A DNA stretch of 64,000 nucleotides from DATBVX01 sp963695985 (GTDB taxonomy: Bacteria; Pseudomonadota; Gammaproteobacteria; Steroidobacterales; Steroidobacteraceae). The translations under genes were made by a program, and so were the position numbers. The stretch lies in assembly GCA_963695985.1 (NCBI GenBank), contig CAVOIC010000010.1:1-64000 (forward strand). Direction: 5' to 3'. Positions within the stretch are counted from its first letter, which is position 1; each line of letters opens with the position of its first letter. This document shows, piece after piece, positions 53,491-61,931 of this stretch. The notes beneath the pieces were generated by a model. It worked only from the letters and a program-made list of their open reading frames with translations, was not told the origin of the DNA and made no database searches.

Positions 53491-53775
53491 GTGCCACGTT
53501 CACTGAAGAAAGGACCGTTCGTCGATTTGCACCTCGCGGCGAAGGTGCGCACGGCGGTCCAGAAAAACGATCGGCGGCCGATCAAGACCTGGTCGCGCCG
53601 CTCGATGATCGTGCCCGACATGGTCGGGCTGACGATCGCGGTTCACAACGGGCGCCAGCACGTTCCGGTGCTCGTGTCCGAGAACATGGTGGGTCACAAG
53701 CTCGGCGAGTTCGCGCCGACGCGCACCTTCAAGGTGCACTCGGGCGACAAGAAAGTCGTCACCGCGGAGGCGTGA
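53491..53775 (+). CDS. rpsS: 30S ribosomal protein S19
   Basis: uS19, 94 residues, GTG start (MPRSLKKGPFVD). KTWSRRSMIVPDMVG and HVPVLVSENMVGHKLGEF are conserved. Contacts S13 in the head. The short C-terminal tail is typical for proteobacteria. Confidence 0.95.
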   Translation: MPRSLKKGPFVDLHLAAKVRTAVQKNDRRPIKTWSRRSMIVPDMVGLTIAVHNGRQHVPVLVSENMVGHKLGEFAPTRTFKVHSGDKKVVTAEA

Positions 53776-53776
53776 G

Positions 53777-54118
53777 ATGCAGGTGAAGGCCAAGCTCAAG
53801 TACGCCCGCATCAGCCCGCAGAAGTGCCGGCTGGTCGCGGATACGGTGCGTGGCAAGCCGGTCGGGCTCGCCCTGCAGACGCTGCAGTTCATGCCCAAGA
53901 AGGGCGCGAAGCTCGTACGCAAGGTGCTCGAGTCGGCTATCGCCAATGCCGAGCACAACTCGGGGGCGGACATCGATGAGCTGAAGGTGGCGCGCATCCA
54001 GATCGATGCCGCACCGATGCTCAAGCGCTTTCACGCGCGCGCCAAGGGCCGCGGCAACCGCATCCTGAAGCGCAACAGCCATATCCTGATCGAAGTCGGC
54101 GACGGCAAGAAAGACTAG
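53777..54118 (+). CDS. rplV: 50S ribosomal protein L22
   Basis: uL22, 113 residues, lines the peptide exit tunnel. KYARISPQKCRLVADTVRG and the beta-hairpin RIQIDAAPMLKRFHARAKGR with the macrolide-contacting tip are present (written in two parts: RIQIDAAPML, KRFHARAKGR). ATG 53777 follows rpsS after one base. Confidence 0.95.
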   Translation: MQVKAKLKYARISPQKCRLVADTVRGKPVGLALQTLQFMPKKGAKLVRKVLESAIANAEHNSGADIDELKVARIQIDAAPMLKRFHARAKGRGNRILKRNSHILIEVGDGKKD

Positions 54119-54130
54119 AGCGAGACACTC

Positions 54131-54919
54131 ATGGGTCAGAAAGTCAATCCGATCGGTATCCGTCTCGGCATCACCCGCGACTGGACTTCGACGTGGTTTA
54201 CCGGCACGCGCAGTTTTCCCGGCCAGGTGTATACCGATCACCTGGTGCGTGAGCTCCTGCACCGCAAGCTGAGCGACGCGTCCGTCAGCCGCATCAACAT
54301 CGAGCGCGCCGCGAAGAAGGCCAACATCACCATCCACACGGCACGCCCCGGCATCGTCATCGGCAAGAAGGGCGAGGACATAGAGAAGCTGCGCGTCGAC
54401 GTGGCCAAGATGATGCGCATGCCGGTGACGGATGTGCGCCTGAACATTGCCGAGATCCGCAAGCCCGAGCTCGACGCCAAGCTCGTCTCCGAGAGCATCG
54501 CGCAACAGCTCGAGAAGCGTGTGATGTTCCGCCGCGCGATGAAGCGCGCGGTCACCAACACCATGCGCAGTGGCGCGCTCGGCATCAAGGTGCGCGTATC
54601 CGGCCGCCTCAACGGGGCGGAGATCGCACGCACCGAGTGGTATCGCGAGGGCCGCATTCCCTTGCATACCTTCCGTGCCGACATCGACTACGGGCTGTCG
54701 GAAGCCAAGACCACCTACGGCGTCATCGGCGTGAAGGTATGGATCTTCAAGGGCGAGGTGTTCGACAAGGCCGAGGCTGAGGCGCAGCCGGTAGAGGGCC
54801 CCGACAAGGCCGCGGACAAGCCCGCCGACAAGGCCGCGGAGAAGCCTGCCGAGAAGGCCGCGGAGAAGCCTGCCGAGAAGGCCGCGGAGAAACCCGCGAC
54901 CGATGCGGCCGCGAGCTGA
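54131..54919 (+). CDS. rpsC: 30S ribosomal protein S3 with Ala/Lys/Pro-rich tail
   Basis: uS3, 262 residues, mRNA-entry helicase component. KH-domain GQKVNPIGIRLGITRDW start and the GRLNGAEIARTEWY segment are conserved. The usual protein ends near residue 215; here about 40 extra residues follow, made of imperfect repeats of AAEKPAEK encoded by a 24-base tandem DNA repeat (about 54801-54900). The tail is charged and probably disordered. Confidence 0.95.
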   Translation: MGQKVNPIGIRLGITRDWTSTWFTGTRSFPGQVYTDHLVRELLHRKLSDASVSRINIERAAKKANITIHTARPGIVIGKKGEDIEKLRVDVAKMMRMPVTDVRLNIAEIRKPELDAKLVSESIAQQLEKRVMFRRAMKRAVTNTMRSGALGIKVRVSGRLNGAEIARTEWYREGRIPLHTFRADIDYGLSEAKTTYGVIGVKVWIFKGEVFDKAEAEAQPVEGPDKAADKPADKAAEKPAEKAAEKPAEKAAEKPATDAAAS

Positions 54920-54932
54920 AGGGTAGACGGCC

Positions 54933-55346
54933 ATGATGCAACCGAAGCGGACCAAGTACCGCAAGCAGTTCAAGGGGCGTAACCCCGGCTACGCGCATCG
55001 CGGCAGCACGGTTGCGTTCGGTGAGTACGGGCTCAAGGCCACGAGCCGCGGTCGCATGACCGCGCGCGAGATCGAGGCGGCGCGCCGCGCGGTGTCGCGC
55101 TACGTGAAGCGTGGCGGGCAGATCTGGCTGCGCGTGTTTCCGGATGTGCCGGTCACGCAGAAGCCACTCGAGGTGCGCATGGGCAGCGGCAAAGGCAATG
55201 TCGAGTACTGGATTGCGCGCGTGCAGCCCGGCAAGGTGCTGATCGAGATGGAAGGGGTGACCGAGGACATTGCCCGGGAAGCCTTCCGGCTCGCTGCCGC
55301 GAAACTGTCGGTTTCCACCATGTTCGTACGACGGCAGGTACGCTGA
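54933..55346 (+). CDS. rplP: 50S ribosomal protein L16
   Basis: uL16, 137 residues, contacts the A-site tRNA elbow. MMQPKRTKYRKQFKGRN start and the GSGKGNVEYWIARVQPGKV loop are conserved. The first ATG at 54933 is used; an immediate second methionine is possible. Its stop overlaps rpmC by one base. Confidence 0.95.
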   Translation: MMQPKRTKYRKQFKGRNPGYAHRGSTVAFGEYGLKATSRGRMTAREIEAARRAVSRYVKRGGQIWLRVFPDVPVTQKPLEVRMGSGKGNVEYWIARVQPGKVLIEMEGVTEDIAREAFRLAAAKLSVSTMFVRRQVR

Positions 55347-55549
55347 TGAACGCCAGGGAATTGCGCGGCAAGCAGCCGGCGGAGTTGCGCGAGGAGCTGA
55401 TGAAGCTGCGCCGTGAGCAGTTCAATCTGCGCATGGCACGCGCCACTGGCCAGCCGCCGAAGAACGATCAATGGCTCAAGGTTCGCCGCAACATCGCGCG
55501 GCTGAAGTTCGTCCTGGCCGAGAAGCAGGCCGCCGGGGCGAAGAGGTAA
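55346..55549 (+). CDS. rpmC: 50S ribosomal protein L29
   Basis: uL29, 67 residues, small helical exit-site protein. ELRGKQPAELREELMKLRREQFNLR is conserved (seen in parts: ELREELMKLRREQFNLR), then the second helix RRNIARLKFVLAEKQ. ATG 55346 overlaps the rplP stop by one base (TGATGAAC), and the gene is followed by rpsQ after 6 bases. Confidence 0.95.
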   Translation: MNARELRGKQPAELREELMKLRREQFNLRMARATGQPPKNDQWLKVRRNIARLKFVLAEKQAAGAKR

Positions 55550-55555
55550 AGGCTG

Positions 55556-55840
55556 ATGACCGAGACCGCAGGGCAGGACACGCAGGCACGGACCGAGCGC
55601 ACGCTCACCGGACGCGTGACCAGCAACAAGATGAGCAAGACCATCGCCGTCGAGATCGAGCGGCTGGTGAAGCACCCGAAGTACGGCAAGTACGTGCGCC
55701 GCACGACGAAGCTGCTCGCGCACGACGAGAAAAACGAAAGCCGCGAGGGCGACGTGGTCGCCATCGCCGCTTGCCGGCCATTGTCGCGACGCAAGTCGTG
55801 GCGCCTGGTGCGCGTCCTGGAACGCGCCGCAGCGCGCTGA
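55556..55840 (+). CDS. rpsQ: 30S ribosomal protein S17
   Basis: uS17, 94 residues, 16S 5' domain assembly protein. RTLTGRVTSNKMSKTIAVE and KHPKYGKYVRRTTKLLAHDE are conserved. An N-terminal extension of about 10 residues precedes the fold. Located 6 bases after rpmC; last gene of the classic S10 block. Confidence 0.95.
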   Translation: MTETAGQDTQARTERTLTGRVTSNKMSKTIAVEIERLVKHPKYGKYVRRTTKLLAHDEKNESREGDVVAIAACRPLSRRKSWRLVRVLERAAAR

Positions 55841-55850
55841 GGATCGGGCC

Positions 55851-56219
55851 ATGATTCAGATGCGAACCATGCTCAATGCTGCGGACAACAGCGGTGCCCG
55901 CACCCTGATGTGCATCAAGGTGCTGGGTGGCACGCGCCGTCGCTACGCGACGGTCGGCGACGTCATCAAGGTGAGCATCAAGGATGCGATCCCGCGCGGC
56001 AAGGTGAAGAAGGGCGAGGTGTATGACGCGGTAGTGGTGCGCACCCGACGCGGTGTGCGGCGGCCGGACGGCTCGCTCATCCGTTTCGACGGCAACGCGG
56101 CGGTACTGCTCACCAACAAGCTCGAGCCGATCGGCACGCGCATCTTCGGGCCGGTGACGCGCGAGCTGCGTACCGCCCAGTTCATGAAGATCATTTCGCT
56201 GGCGCCGGAAGTCCTCTGA
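55851..56219 (+). CDS. rplN: 50S ribosomal protein L14
   Basis: uL14, 122 residues, intersubunit bridge and RsfS-binding protein. MIQMRTMLNAADNSGAR and the RGVRRPDGSLIRFDGNAAVL segment are conserved. Exact family length. First gene of the spc block, 10 bases after rpsQ with no break in transcription visible. Confidence 0.95.
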   Translation: MIQMRTMLNAADNSGARTLMCIKVLGGTRRRYATVGDVIKVSIKDAIPRGKVKKGEVYDAVVVRTRRGVRRPDGSLIRFDGNAAVLLTNKLEPIGTRIFGPVTRELRTAQFMKIISLAPEVL

Positions 56220-56245
56220 GCCCAGCGAGCATCGAGAGAGCCGAC

Positions 56246-56569
56246 ATGCAGAAGATCAGAAAGGGTGACGATGTGATCGTGATCGCGGGCCGCGACAAGG
56301 GCCGGCGCGGCGCCGTCATCAAGGTGCTCGACGACGGCCGTGTGCTGGTCGAGAACGTCAACATGGTGAAGAAGCACCAGCGCGGCAACCCGCAGAGCAA
56401 GAACCGCGCGCAGGGCGGCATCATCGAACGCGAGGCGCCGCTGCAGCTCTCGAACGTGGCGCTGTGGAACCCGGCCACCAAGAAGGGCGACCGCATCGGG
56501 GTGCGCACGCTCGCCGACGGTAAGCGGGTGCGCTTCTTCAAGTCCAACAAGGAAGTCGTCGATACCTGA
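56246..56569 (+). CDS. rplX: 50S ribosomal protein L24
   Basis: uL24, 107 residues, assembly initiator with a KOW domain. RKGDDVIVIAGRDKGRRG and VKKHQRGNPQSKN are conserved. The N-terminus MQKIRKGDDV has the usual start. Followed by rplE after 14 bases. Confidence 0.95.
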   Translation: MQKIRKGDDVIVIAGRDKGRRGAVIKVLDDGRVLVENVNMVKKHQRGNPQSKNRAQGGIIEREAPLQLSNVALWNPATKKGDRIGVRTLADGKRVRFFKSNKEVVDT

Positions 56570-56583
56570 GGCAGTATCCAGTC

Positions 56584-57123
56584 ATGGCAAGACTTCACAA
56601 GCAGTATCGCGACAGCATCGTGCCGGAGCTCAGGAAGACCCTCGAGCTCAAGAACACCATGCAGGTGCCGCGCATCACCAAGATCACGGTCAACATGGGC
56701 GTGGGCGAGGCGGTCGCGGACAAGAAGGTCATGGATCATGCGGTCGGCGATCTCACCAAGATCACCGGCCAGAAGCCGCTCGTTACCAAGGCGCGCAAGT
56801 CCGTGGCCTCCTTCAAGGTGCGCGGTGGGCAGCAGGTCGGCTGCATGGTGACGCTCCGCGGCGCGCGCATGTACGAGTTTCTGGATCGGCTGATCAACAT
56901 CGCCATTCCGCGCATCCGCGACTTTCGCGGGCTCTCGCCGCGCTCGTTCGACGGCCGCGGCAGCTACAGTTTAGGCGTGCGCGAGCAGATTATTTTCCCG
57001 GAGATCGCGTACGACGCGATCGACCAGGTCCGCGGCATGGATATCACGATCACGACCAACGCGAAGGACAACAAGCAAGGCCGCGCGCTGCTTGAAGCCT
57101 TCAACTTTCCGTTCCGACGCTGA
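56584..57123 (+). CDS. rplE: 50S ribosomal protein L5
   Basis: uL5, 179 residues, 5S rRNA-binding protein. MQVPRITKITVNMGVGEA and DFRGLSPRSFDGRGSYSLGV are conserved. Slightly basic. In E. coli the S8 repressor binds near this start; no such hairpin was evaluated here. Confidence 0.95.
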   Translation: MARLHKQYRDSIVPELRKTLELKNTMQVPRITKITVNMGVGEAVADKKVMDHAVGDLTKITGQKPLVTKARKSVASFKVRGGQQVGCMVTLRGARMYEFLDRLINIAIPRIRDFRGLSPRSFDGRGSYSLGVREQIIFPEIAYDAIDQVRGMDITITTNAKDNKQGRALLEAFNFPFRR

Positions 57124-57131
57124 GGTTAAGC

Positions 57132-57437
57132 ATGGCCAAGACCAACATGGTCGAGCGCGAGAAGCGACGCGCCAAGGTGGTGAAGAAGTACGCTGTCAGG
57201 CGCGCTGCGCTGAAGGAAACGATTCGCAACCCGAAGACGGGTGCGGAAGAGCGCGCTGCGGCCCAAGCGAAGCTGCAAGCGTTGCCGCGCGACGCCAATC
57301 CGGTGCGCAAGCGCAACCGTTGTGCGATCACCGGCCGCTCGCGCGGCGTGTACCGCAAGTTTGGCCTGTCGCGCACCAAGCTGCGCGAAGCAGCGATGCG
57401 CGGCGATATTCCGGGCCTGAGCAAGGCGAGCTGGTGA
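57132..57437 (+). CDS. rpsN: 30S ribosomal protein S14
   Basis: uS14, 101 residues, the zinc-free long form: only one cysteine (RNRCAITGRSRG) and no CxxC pairs. It lies between rplE and rpsH as usual. Start ATG 57132 with GAGGTTAAGC before it. Confidence 0.95.
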   Translation: MAKTNMVEREKRRAKVVKKYAVRRAALKETIRNPKTGAEERAAAQAKLQALPRDANPVRKRNRCAITGRSRGVYRKFGLSRTKLREAAMRGDIPGLSKASW

Positions 57438-57446
57438 AGGTGATCC

Positions 57447-57842
57447 ATGAGCATGACTGACCCGATTGCCGATCTCCTCACCCGCATCCGTAACGGCCAG
57501 CGTGCTGGCAAGCCGGACATTTCACTCGCCGCTTCGAAGCTCAAGGTTGCAGTGGTGAAAGTGTTGAAGGACGAAGGCTACGTCGCGGACTATGCCGTAG
57601 CGCGTGACGGGCAGAAGGCGACGCTCAGCGTGCAGCTGAAGTACCACGATGGCCGCCCGGTGATCGATCGGCTGGAGCGCGTGAGCCGCCCCGGGTTGCG
57701 TATTTATCGCGGCCGCACGCAGCTGCCGCGAATTCTGGGCGGGATGGGCACGGTGATCGTCTCCACGCCTAAGGGCGTGATGACGGATGCGCAGGCGCGC
57801 GCCTCCGGCCAGGGCGGCGAAGTGCTGTGCATCGTTTCCTGA
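57447..57842 (+). CDS. rpsH: 30S ribosomal protein S8
   Basis: uS8, 131 residues, 16S platform protein and spc repressor in E. coli. DPIADLLTRIRNGQ and LPRILGGMGTVIVSTPKGVM are conserved. Starts at ATG 57447 or 57453. Followed by rplF after 13 bases. Confidence 0.95.
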   Translation: MSMTDPIADLLTRIRNGQRAGKPDISLAASKLKVAVVKVLKDEGYVADYAVARDGQKATLSVQLKYHDGRPVIDRLERVSRPGLRIYRGRTQLPRILGGMGTVIVSTPKGVMTDAQARASGQGGEVLCIVS

Positions 57843-57855
57843 TACAGGTGCAGTG

Positions 57856-58389
57856 ATGTCGCGAGTTGCCAGAAAAGCCGTCGAGCTACCGCAGGGTGTG
57901 AGCGCCGCCGTAGCCGATGCCTCCGTTGCGGTGAAAGGCACAAAGGGGAGCCTCACGCTGGCTCTGCAGCCTGGTATCCGGGTCGAACAGCAGCAGCAGA
58001 AGCTCCTCGTCACCGTGACGGGCGACGCCGAGGGCATCAACGCGGTCGCCGGGGCGACGCGCGCACACCTCGCGAACATGGTAGCGGGCGTGAGCAAGGG
58101 CTACGACCGCAAGCTCGAGCTGGTCGGCGTCGGTTACCGCGCGGCAGTGCAGGGGCGCACGCTGAATCTCACACTCGGCTTCTCACATCCGATCGTCTAC
58201 GCGATCCCGGAAGGCATCACGATCGAGACGCCGAGTCAGACCGAGATCATGATCAAGGGCGTCGATCGTCAGAAGGTCGGGCAGGTCGCCGCCGAAATTC
58301 GCGGGTTTCGTCCGCCCGAACCCTACAAGGGCAAGGGCGTGCGTTACTCGGGCGAGCAGATCACGTTAAAGGAAGCCAAGAAGAAGTGA
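57856..58389 (+). CDS. rplF: 50S ribosomal protein L6
   Basis: uL6, 177 residues from ATG 57856. It has two homologous domains and the signature RPPEPYKGKGVRYSGE near the C-terminus. GTG 57853 is adjacent in frame. The longer upstream reading overlaps rpsH and is not used. Confidence 0.95.
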   Translation: MSRVARKAVELPQGVSAAVADASVAVKGTKGSLTLALQPGIRVEQQQQKLLVTVTGDAEGINAVAGATRAHLANMVAGVSKGYDRKLELVGVGYRAAVQGRTLNLTLGFSHPIVYAIPEGITIETPSQTEIMIKGVDRQKVGQVAAEIRGFRPPEPYKGKGVRYSGEQITLKEAKKK

Positions 58390-58399
58390 TGGGCGCAAC

Positions 58400-58759
58400 A
58401 TGAGCGACGGCAAGAAGGCACACAGACTGCGACGCGCGGTACGTACCCGCGCCAAGATTCGTGAGCTCGGTGTAGCGCGCCTGAGCGTGCATCGTACGCC
58501 GCAGCACATCTACGCGCAGATCATCGCGGCCGATGGCGGGCACGTGCTGGCCGCGGCGTCGACCGTGCAGGCAGGCGTGCGGCAGGGGGTCAAGGGCACG
58601 GGCAACGTGACGGCAGCGAAGGCTGTCGGCAAGGCGATTGCCGAGCGTGCCAAGGCGGTGGGCATCGAGCAGGTGGCGTTCGATCGCTCGGGGTTCAAGT
58701 TTCACGGTCGCGTGAAGGCTCTCGCCGACGCGGCCCGTGAGCATGGTCTTAAGTTCTAG
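58400..58759 (+). CDS. rplR: 50S ribosomal protein L18
   Basis: uL18, 119 residues, 5S rRNA-binding. LSVHRTPQHIYAQIIA and VAFDRSGFKFHGRVKALADAA are conserved, split here as VAFDRSGFKFHGR and VKALADAARE. Located 10 bases after rplF. Confidence 0.95.
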   Translation: MSDGKKAHRLRRAVRTRAKIRELGVARLSVHRTPQHIYAQIIAADGGHVLAAASTVQAGVRQGVKGTGNVTAAKAVGKAIAERAKAVGIEQVAFDRSGFKFHGRVKALADAAREHGLKF

Positions 58760-58780
58760 TCAGGTCGGGACCGAAAACGT

Positions 58781-59296
58781 ATGGCCAGAGTCGAAAAACC
58801 GTCAACCGGCGACGAACTGCTCGAGAAGCTCGTGGCAGTCAACCGTGTTGCCAAGGTCGTCAAGGGGGGCCGCCAGTTCGGCTTCACCGCCCTCACCGTG
58901 GTGGGCGACGGCGCCGGCCGGGTGGGTTTTGGCTATGGCAAGGCGCGCGAAGTGCCGGTGGCCATCTCCAAGGCGATGCAGCAGGCGCGCAAGAACATGC
59001 TGCAGGTGAGCCTGCGCAACGACACGCTGCACTATGCGGTCAAGGGCGCGCACGGCACCACGCGCGTGTACATGCAGCCTGCTGCGGACGGCACCGGCGT
59101 GATCGCCGGCGGCGGCATGCGCGCCGTGTTCGAGTGCGCCGGGGTGCGTAACGTGCTTGCGAAGAGCTACGGCTCGCGCAACCCCATCAACGTGGTGCGT
59201 GCGACGATGAAGGCACTCGCCAGCGTGCGTTCACCGGAAGACATTGCCGCCAAGCGCGGCAAGTCCGTCGAGGAGATTATCGGAGCCGGCACATGA
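58781..59296 (+). CDS. rpsE: 30S ribosomal protein S5
   Basis: uS5, 171 residues, fidelity protein. VNRVAKVVKGGRQFGFTAL and GSRNPINVVRATMKAL are conserved. The stop overlaps the rpmD start by 4 bases. Confidence 0.95.
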   Translation: MARVEKPSTGDELLEKLVAVNRVAKVVKGGRQFGFTALTVVGDGAGRVGFGYGKAREVPVAISKAMQQARKNMLQVSLRNDTLHYAVKGAHGTTRVYMQPAADGTGVIAGGGMRAVFECAGVRNVLAKSYGSRNPINVVRATMKALASVRSPEDIAAKRGKSVEEIIGAGT

Positions 59297-59481
59297 GCGA
59301 AGCGGGCTCGGTAAGAGTGACATTGGTGCGCAGCGTCCACGGACAACTGCGCAACATCGCGGCTTCGGTGCGCGGTCTCGGGCTGCGTCGTCTGCACCAG
59401 ACGGTCACCGTCAAGGATACGGCGCAGAACCGCGGCATGATCGAAGCCGCAAAACACCTGGTGAAGGTCGACCGCCAGTAG
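59293..59481 (+). CDS. rpmD: 50S ribosomal protein L30
   Basis: uL30, 62 residues. VTLVRSVHGQLRNIAASVR and GLRRLHQTVTVKDT are conserved. It overlaps rpsE by 4 bases and precedes rplO by 24 bases. Confidence 0.94.
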   Translation: MSEAGSVRVTLVRSVHGQLRNIAASVRGLGLRRLHQTVTVKDTAQNRGMIEAAKHLVKVDRQ

Positions 59482-59505
59482 TCGGCCGCTACACGGAATG
59501 CATCG

Positions 59506-59940
59506 ATGCGTCTGAACTCAATCAAGCCTGCGCGCGGCGCCAAGCGCCCGCGACTGCGTGTCGGCCGCGGAGCCTCGGCCGGCCAGGGCAAGACCTGCGG
59601 CCGCGGCGTCAAGGGTCAGCGCGCCCGCAAGGGCGGTTATCACAAGGTCGGCTTCGAAGGCGGCCAGATGCCATTGCAGCGCCGTCTACCCAAGACCGGA
59701 TTCCGTTCGGCGATCAAGCCGACGCGCGCCGAGGTGCGTCTGAGCGACCTGGAGGCCTTGAGAGACGGCCTCATCGATCTCAAGGCGCTGATCGATGCGC
59801 AGGTGGTTCCGGTACACACCGAGCGCGCCAAGGTGATCCTGTCAGGCGAGCTCAAGAAGGCGGTCACGTTGAAAGGTGTCGCCGCCACCAAGGGTGCGCG
59901 CGCGGCAATCGAGGCCGCCGGCGGCAAGATCGAGGACTAA
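59506..59940 (+). CDS. rplO: 50S ribosomal protein L15
   Basis: uL15, 144 residues, late assembly protein. RLNSIKPARGAKRPRLRVGR and GRGVKGQRARKGG are conserved. It is followed by secY after 11 bases. Confidence 0.95.
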   Translation: MRLNSIKPARGAKRPRLRVGRGASAGQGKTCGRGVKGQRARKGGYHKVGFEGGQMPLQRRLPKTGFRSAIKPTRAEVRLSDLEALRDGLIDLKALIDAQVVPVHTERAKVILSGELKKAVTLKGVAATKGARAAIEAAGGKIED

Positions 59941-59951
59941 ACCGAAGTTTC

Positions 59952-61298
59952 ATGGCCAACCCCGTCATCACCAATCCAGCTGCAGCGTTCAGCGAAGCGA
60001 CGCGTCTCACCGACATGCGTCGTCGGCTGCTGTTCCTGATCGGCGCGCTGATCGTGTACCGCATCGGGACCTTCATCCCGGTGCCGGGCATCGATCCGGC
60101 GGCGTTGGCGCGCTTCTTCGAGGACCAGGGGGGGACCATCCTTGGCGTGTTCAACATGTTCTCCGGCGGTGCGCTGCGTCGCTTCAGCATCTTCGCGATG
60201 AACGTGATGCCCTACATCTCGGCCTCGATCATCGTACAGATGATGACGGTGGTGGTGCCCACGCTCGCCGTTCTCAAGAAGGAAGGCGAATCGGGCCGAC
60301 GCAAGATCACGCAGTACACGCGTATCGGCACGGTGGGGCTCGCGCTATTCCAGAGCTTCGGCGCGGCCGTGGCGCTGCAGAACGGCGGTATGGCCGTGAG
60401 CCCGGGTCCGCAGTTTCTGTTCACGGCCACGGTCACCATGACCACCGGCACCATGTTCCTGATGTGGCTGGGCGAGCAGATCACCGAGCGGGGCGTCGGC
60501 AACGGCATCTCGATGATCATCATGGCGGGCATCGTCGCGGGACTGCCCAACGCGATCGCCAACACGCTGCAGCAGGTGCAGTCGGGTGAAATGAACCCGG
60601 CCTTCGTGCTGGTTTTGCTGATCGTGATCATCGGCGTCACGACCTTCTGCGTGTTCGTCGAGCGCGCGCAGCGTCGCATCGCGGTCAACTACGCCAAGCG
60701 CCAGGTGGGGCGGCGCATGTACGCGGGGCAGAGCAGCCACCTGCCGTTCAAGCTCAACATGTCGGGCGTGATTCCGCCGATCTTTGCCTCCTCGCTGCTG
60801 CTGTTTCCGGCAACGATGGCGAGCTTCTTCGGCACCAGCGATGCGCCCACTGCGGTGCAGAGCGTGCTGCAGCAGCTCTCGGCGACGCTGGGTTACGGCC
60901 AGCCCATACACCTGGTGTTTTATGCCGGGCTCATCATCTTTTTCTGCTTCTTCTACACCGCGCTGGTGTTCAACGCGCGCGAGACCGCGGACAACCTCAA
61001 GAAATCAGGCGCTTTCATACCCGGGATCCGCCCGGGTCAGCACACAGCGGAGTACATCGACAAGGTGCTGACGCGACTCACGATGTGGGGCGCGCTGTAC
61101 GTGACCGCGGTATGCGTACTGCCTGAGACGCTCAATTCGTACGGCAGCGTTCCGTTCCAGTTCGGCGGCACGAGCCTGCTGATCGTGGTGGTGGTGGTCA
61201 TGGACTTCATGGCGCAGCTGCAGGCGCACCTGATGTCGCATCAGTATGAAGGGCTGATGAAGAAGGCGAATCTGCGCGGTTATGGGCGCACGCCGTGA
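59952..61298 (+). CDS. secY: preprotein translocase subunit SecY
   Basis: SecY channel subunit, 448 residues from ATG 59952. Ten hydrophobic helices are visible, with RIGTFIPVPGIDPAAL after the first, GLGNGISMIIMAGI-like GVGNGISMIIMAG in the middle, and FNARETADNLKKSGAFIPGIRPG in a cytoplasmic loop (split: ETADNLKKSGAFIPGIRPG). The longer open frame reaching back to 59244 runs through rplO and is a shadow. A palindromic element begins 4 bases after the stop. Confidence 0.96.
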   Translation: MANPVITNPAAAFSEATRLTDMRRRLLFLIGALIVYRIGTFIPVPGIDPAALARFFEDQGGTILGVFNMFSGGALRRFSIFAMNVMPYISASIIVQMMTVVVPTLAVLKKEGESGRRKITQYTRIGTVGLALFQSFGAAVALQNGGMAVSPGPQFLFTATVTMTTGTMFLMWLGEQITERGVGNGISMIIMAGIVAGLPNAIANTLQQVQSGEMNPAFVLVLLIVIIGVTTFCVFVERAQRRIAVNYAKRQVGRRMYAGQSSHLPFKLNMSGVIPPIFASSLLLFPATMASFFGTSDAPTAVQSVLQQLSATLGYGQPIHLVFYAGLIIFFCFFYTALVFNARETADNLKKSGAFIPGIRPGQHTAEYIDKVLTRLTMWGALYVTAVCVLPETLNSYGSVPFQFGGTSLLIVVVVVMDFMAQLQAHLMSHQYEGLMKKANLRGYGRTP

Positions 61299-61301
61299 TT
61301 T

Positions 61302-61380
61302 ATCGACTGTACTTGACGTGCAGTCGATCGGGGTGCGCGCCAGTACACGGATGTCCTGGCTGGGATGAGTCACAGGGACG
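61302..61380 (+). repeat. REP-like palindromic repeat downstream of secY
   Basis: ATCGACTGTAC and GTGCAGTCGAT form an 11-bp stem (one T-G pair) with loop TTGAC (61302-61328). A second stem CCAGTAC/GTCCTGG with loop ACGGAT follows (61340-61359), then CACAGGGACG. It is homologous to the element at 44327; it lies within the spc transcript between secY and rpmJ. Confidence 0.72.
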
Positions 61381-61410
61381 TATGGGCACGACTTTAAGCG
61401 GAGTTGCGAG

Positions 61411-61524
61411 ATGAAAGTCAGACCGTCAGTAAAGAAGATCTGCAAGAACTGCAAGGTCGTACGCCGCCGTGGCGTGGTCTACATCATCTGCACCGACCCA
61501 CGGCACAAGCAGAGGCAGGGGTAG
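61411..61524 (+). CDS. rpmJ: 50S ribosomal protein L36
   Basis: bL36, 37 residues, MKVRPSVKKICKNCKVVRRR. The zinc ligands of the C+ form are present: Cys11, Cys14, Cys27 and His32. ATG 61411 follows GGAGTTGCGAG. It is preceded by the palindromic repeat and followed by rpsM after 3 bases. Confidence 0.94.
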   Translation: MKVRPSVKKICKNCKVVRRRGVVYIICTDPRHKQRQG

Positions 61525-61527
61525 GAA

Positions 61528-61908
61528 ATGGCACGTATCGCCGGCATCAACATTCCGATGAACAAGCACGTCGTCATCGGTCTGACGCACATCTACGGCG
61601 TGGGCAAGTCCCAGGCGCTCAAGGCCTGTACCGCCGCGGGCGTGAAGCCGCAGACCAAGGTCAAGGACCTCACTGAGCCCGAAGTGGCGGCGCTGCGTTC
61701 GCAGGTCGCGAAGCTCACGGTCGAAGGTGACCTGCGCCGCGAAGTGTCGATCAACATCAAGCGGCTGATGGATCTCGGTTGCTATCGCGGCATCCGGCAT
61801 CGCAAGGGTCTGCCAGTGCGCGGCCAGCGCACGCGCACCAACGCGCGCACGCGCAAGGGACCGCGCAAGGCCGCCATCAAGATGAATGCGCCGGTCGGCA
61901 AGGCCTAG
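61528..61908 (+). CDS. rpsM: 30S ribosomal protein S13
   Basis: uS13, 126 residues, contacts the P-site tRNA and S19. MARIAGINIPMNKHVVIGLT and GLPVRGQRTRTNARTRKG are conserved. First gene of the alpha block; with 3 bases after rpmJ there is no room for an alpha-operon leader pseudoknot. Confidence 0.95.
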   Translation: MARIAGINIPMNKHVVIGLTHIYGVGKSQALKACTAAGVKPQTKVKDLTEPEVAALRSQVAKLTVEGDLRREVSINIKRLMDLGCYRGIRHRKGLPVRGQRTRTNARTRKGPRKAAIKMNAPVGKA

Positions 61909-61931
61909 GCGAACAGAACTCAAGAGGCTTT

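Noticed and set aside
59244..59951. Extension of the secY frame through rpmD and rplO
   Set aside because: SecY starts at ATG 59952 by family comparison; the upstream part has the composition of a frame shadow.
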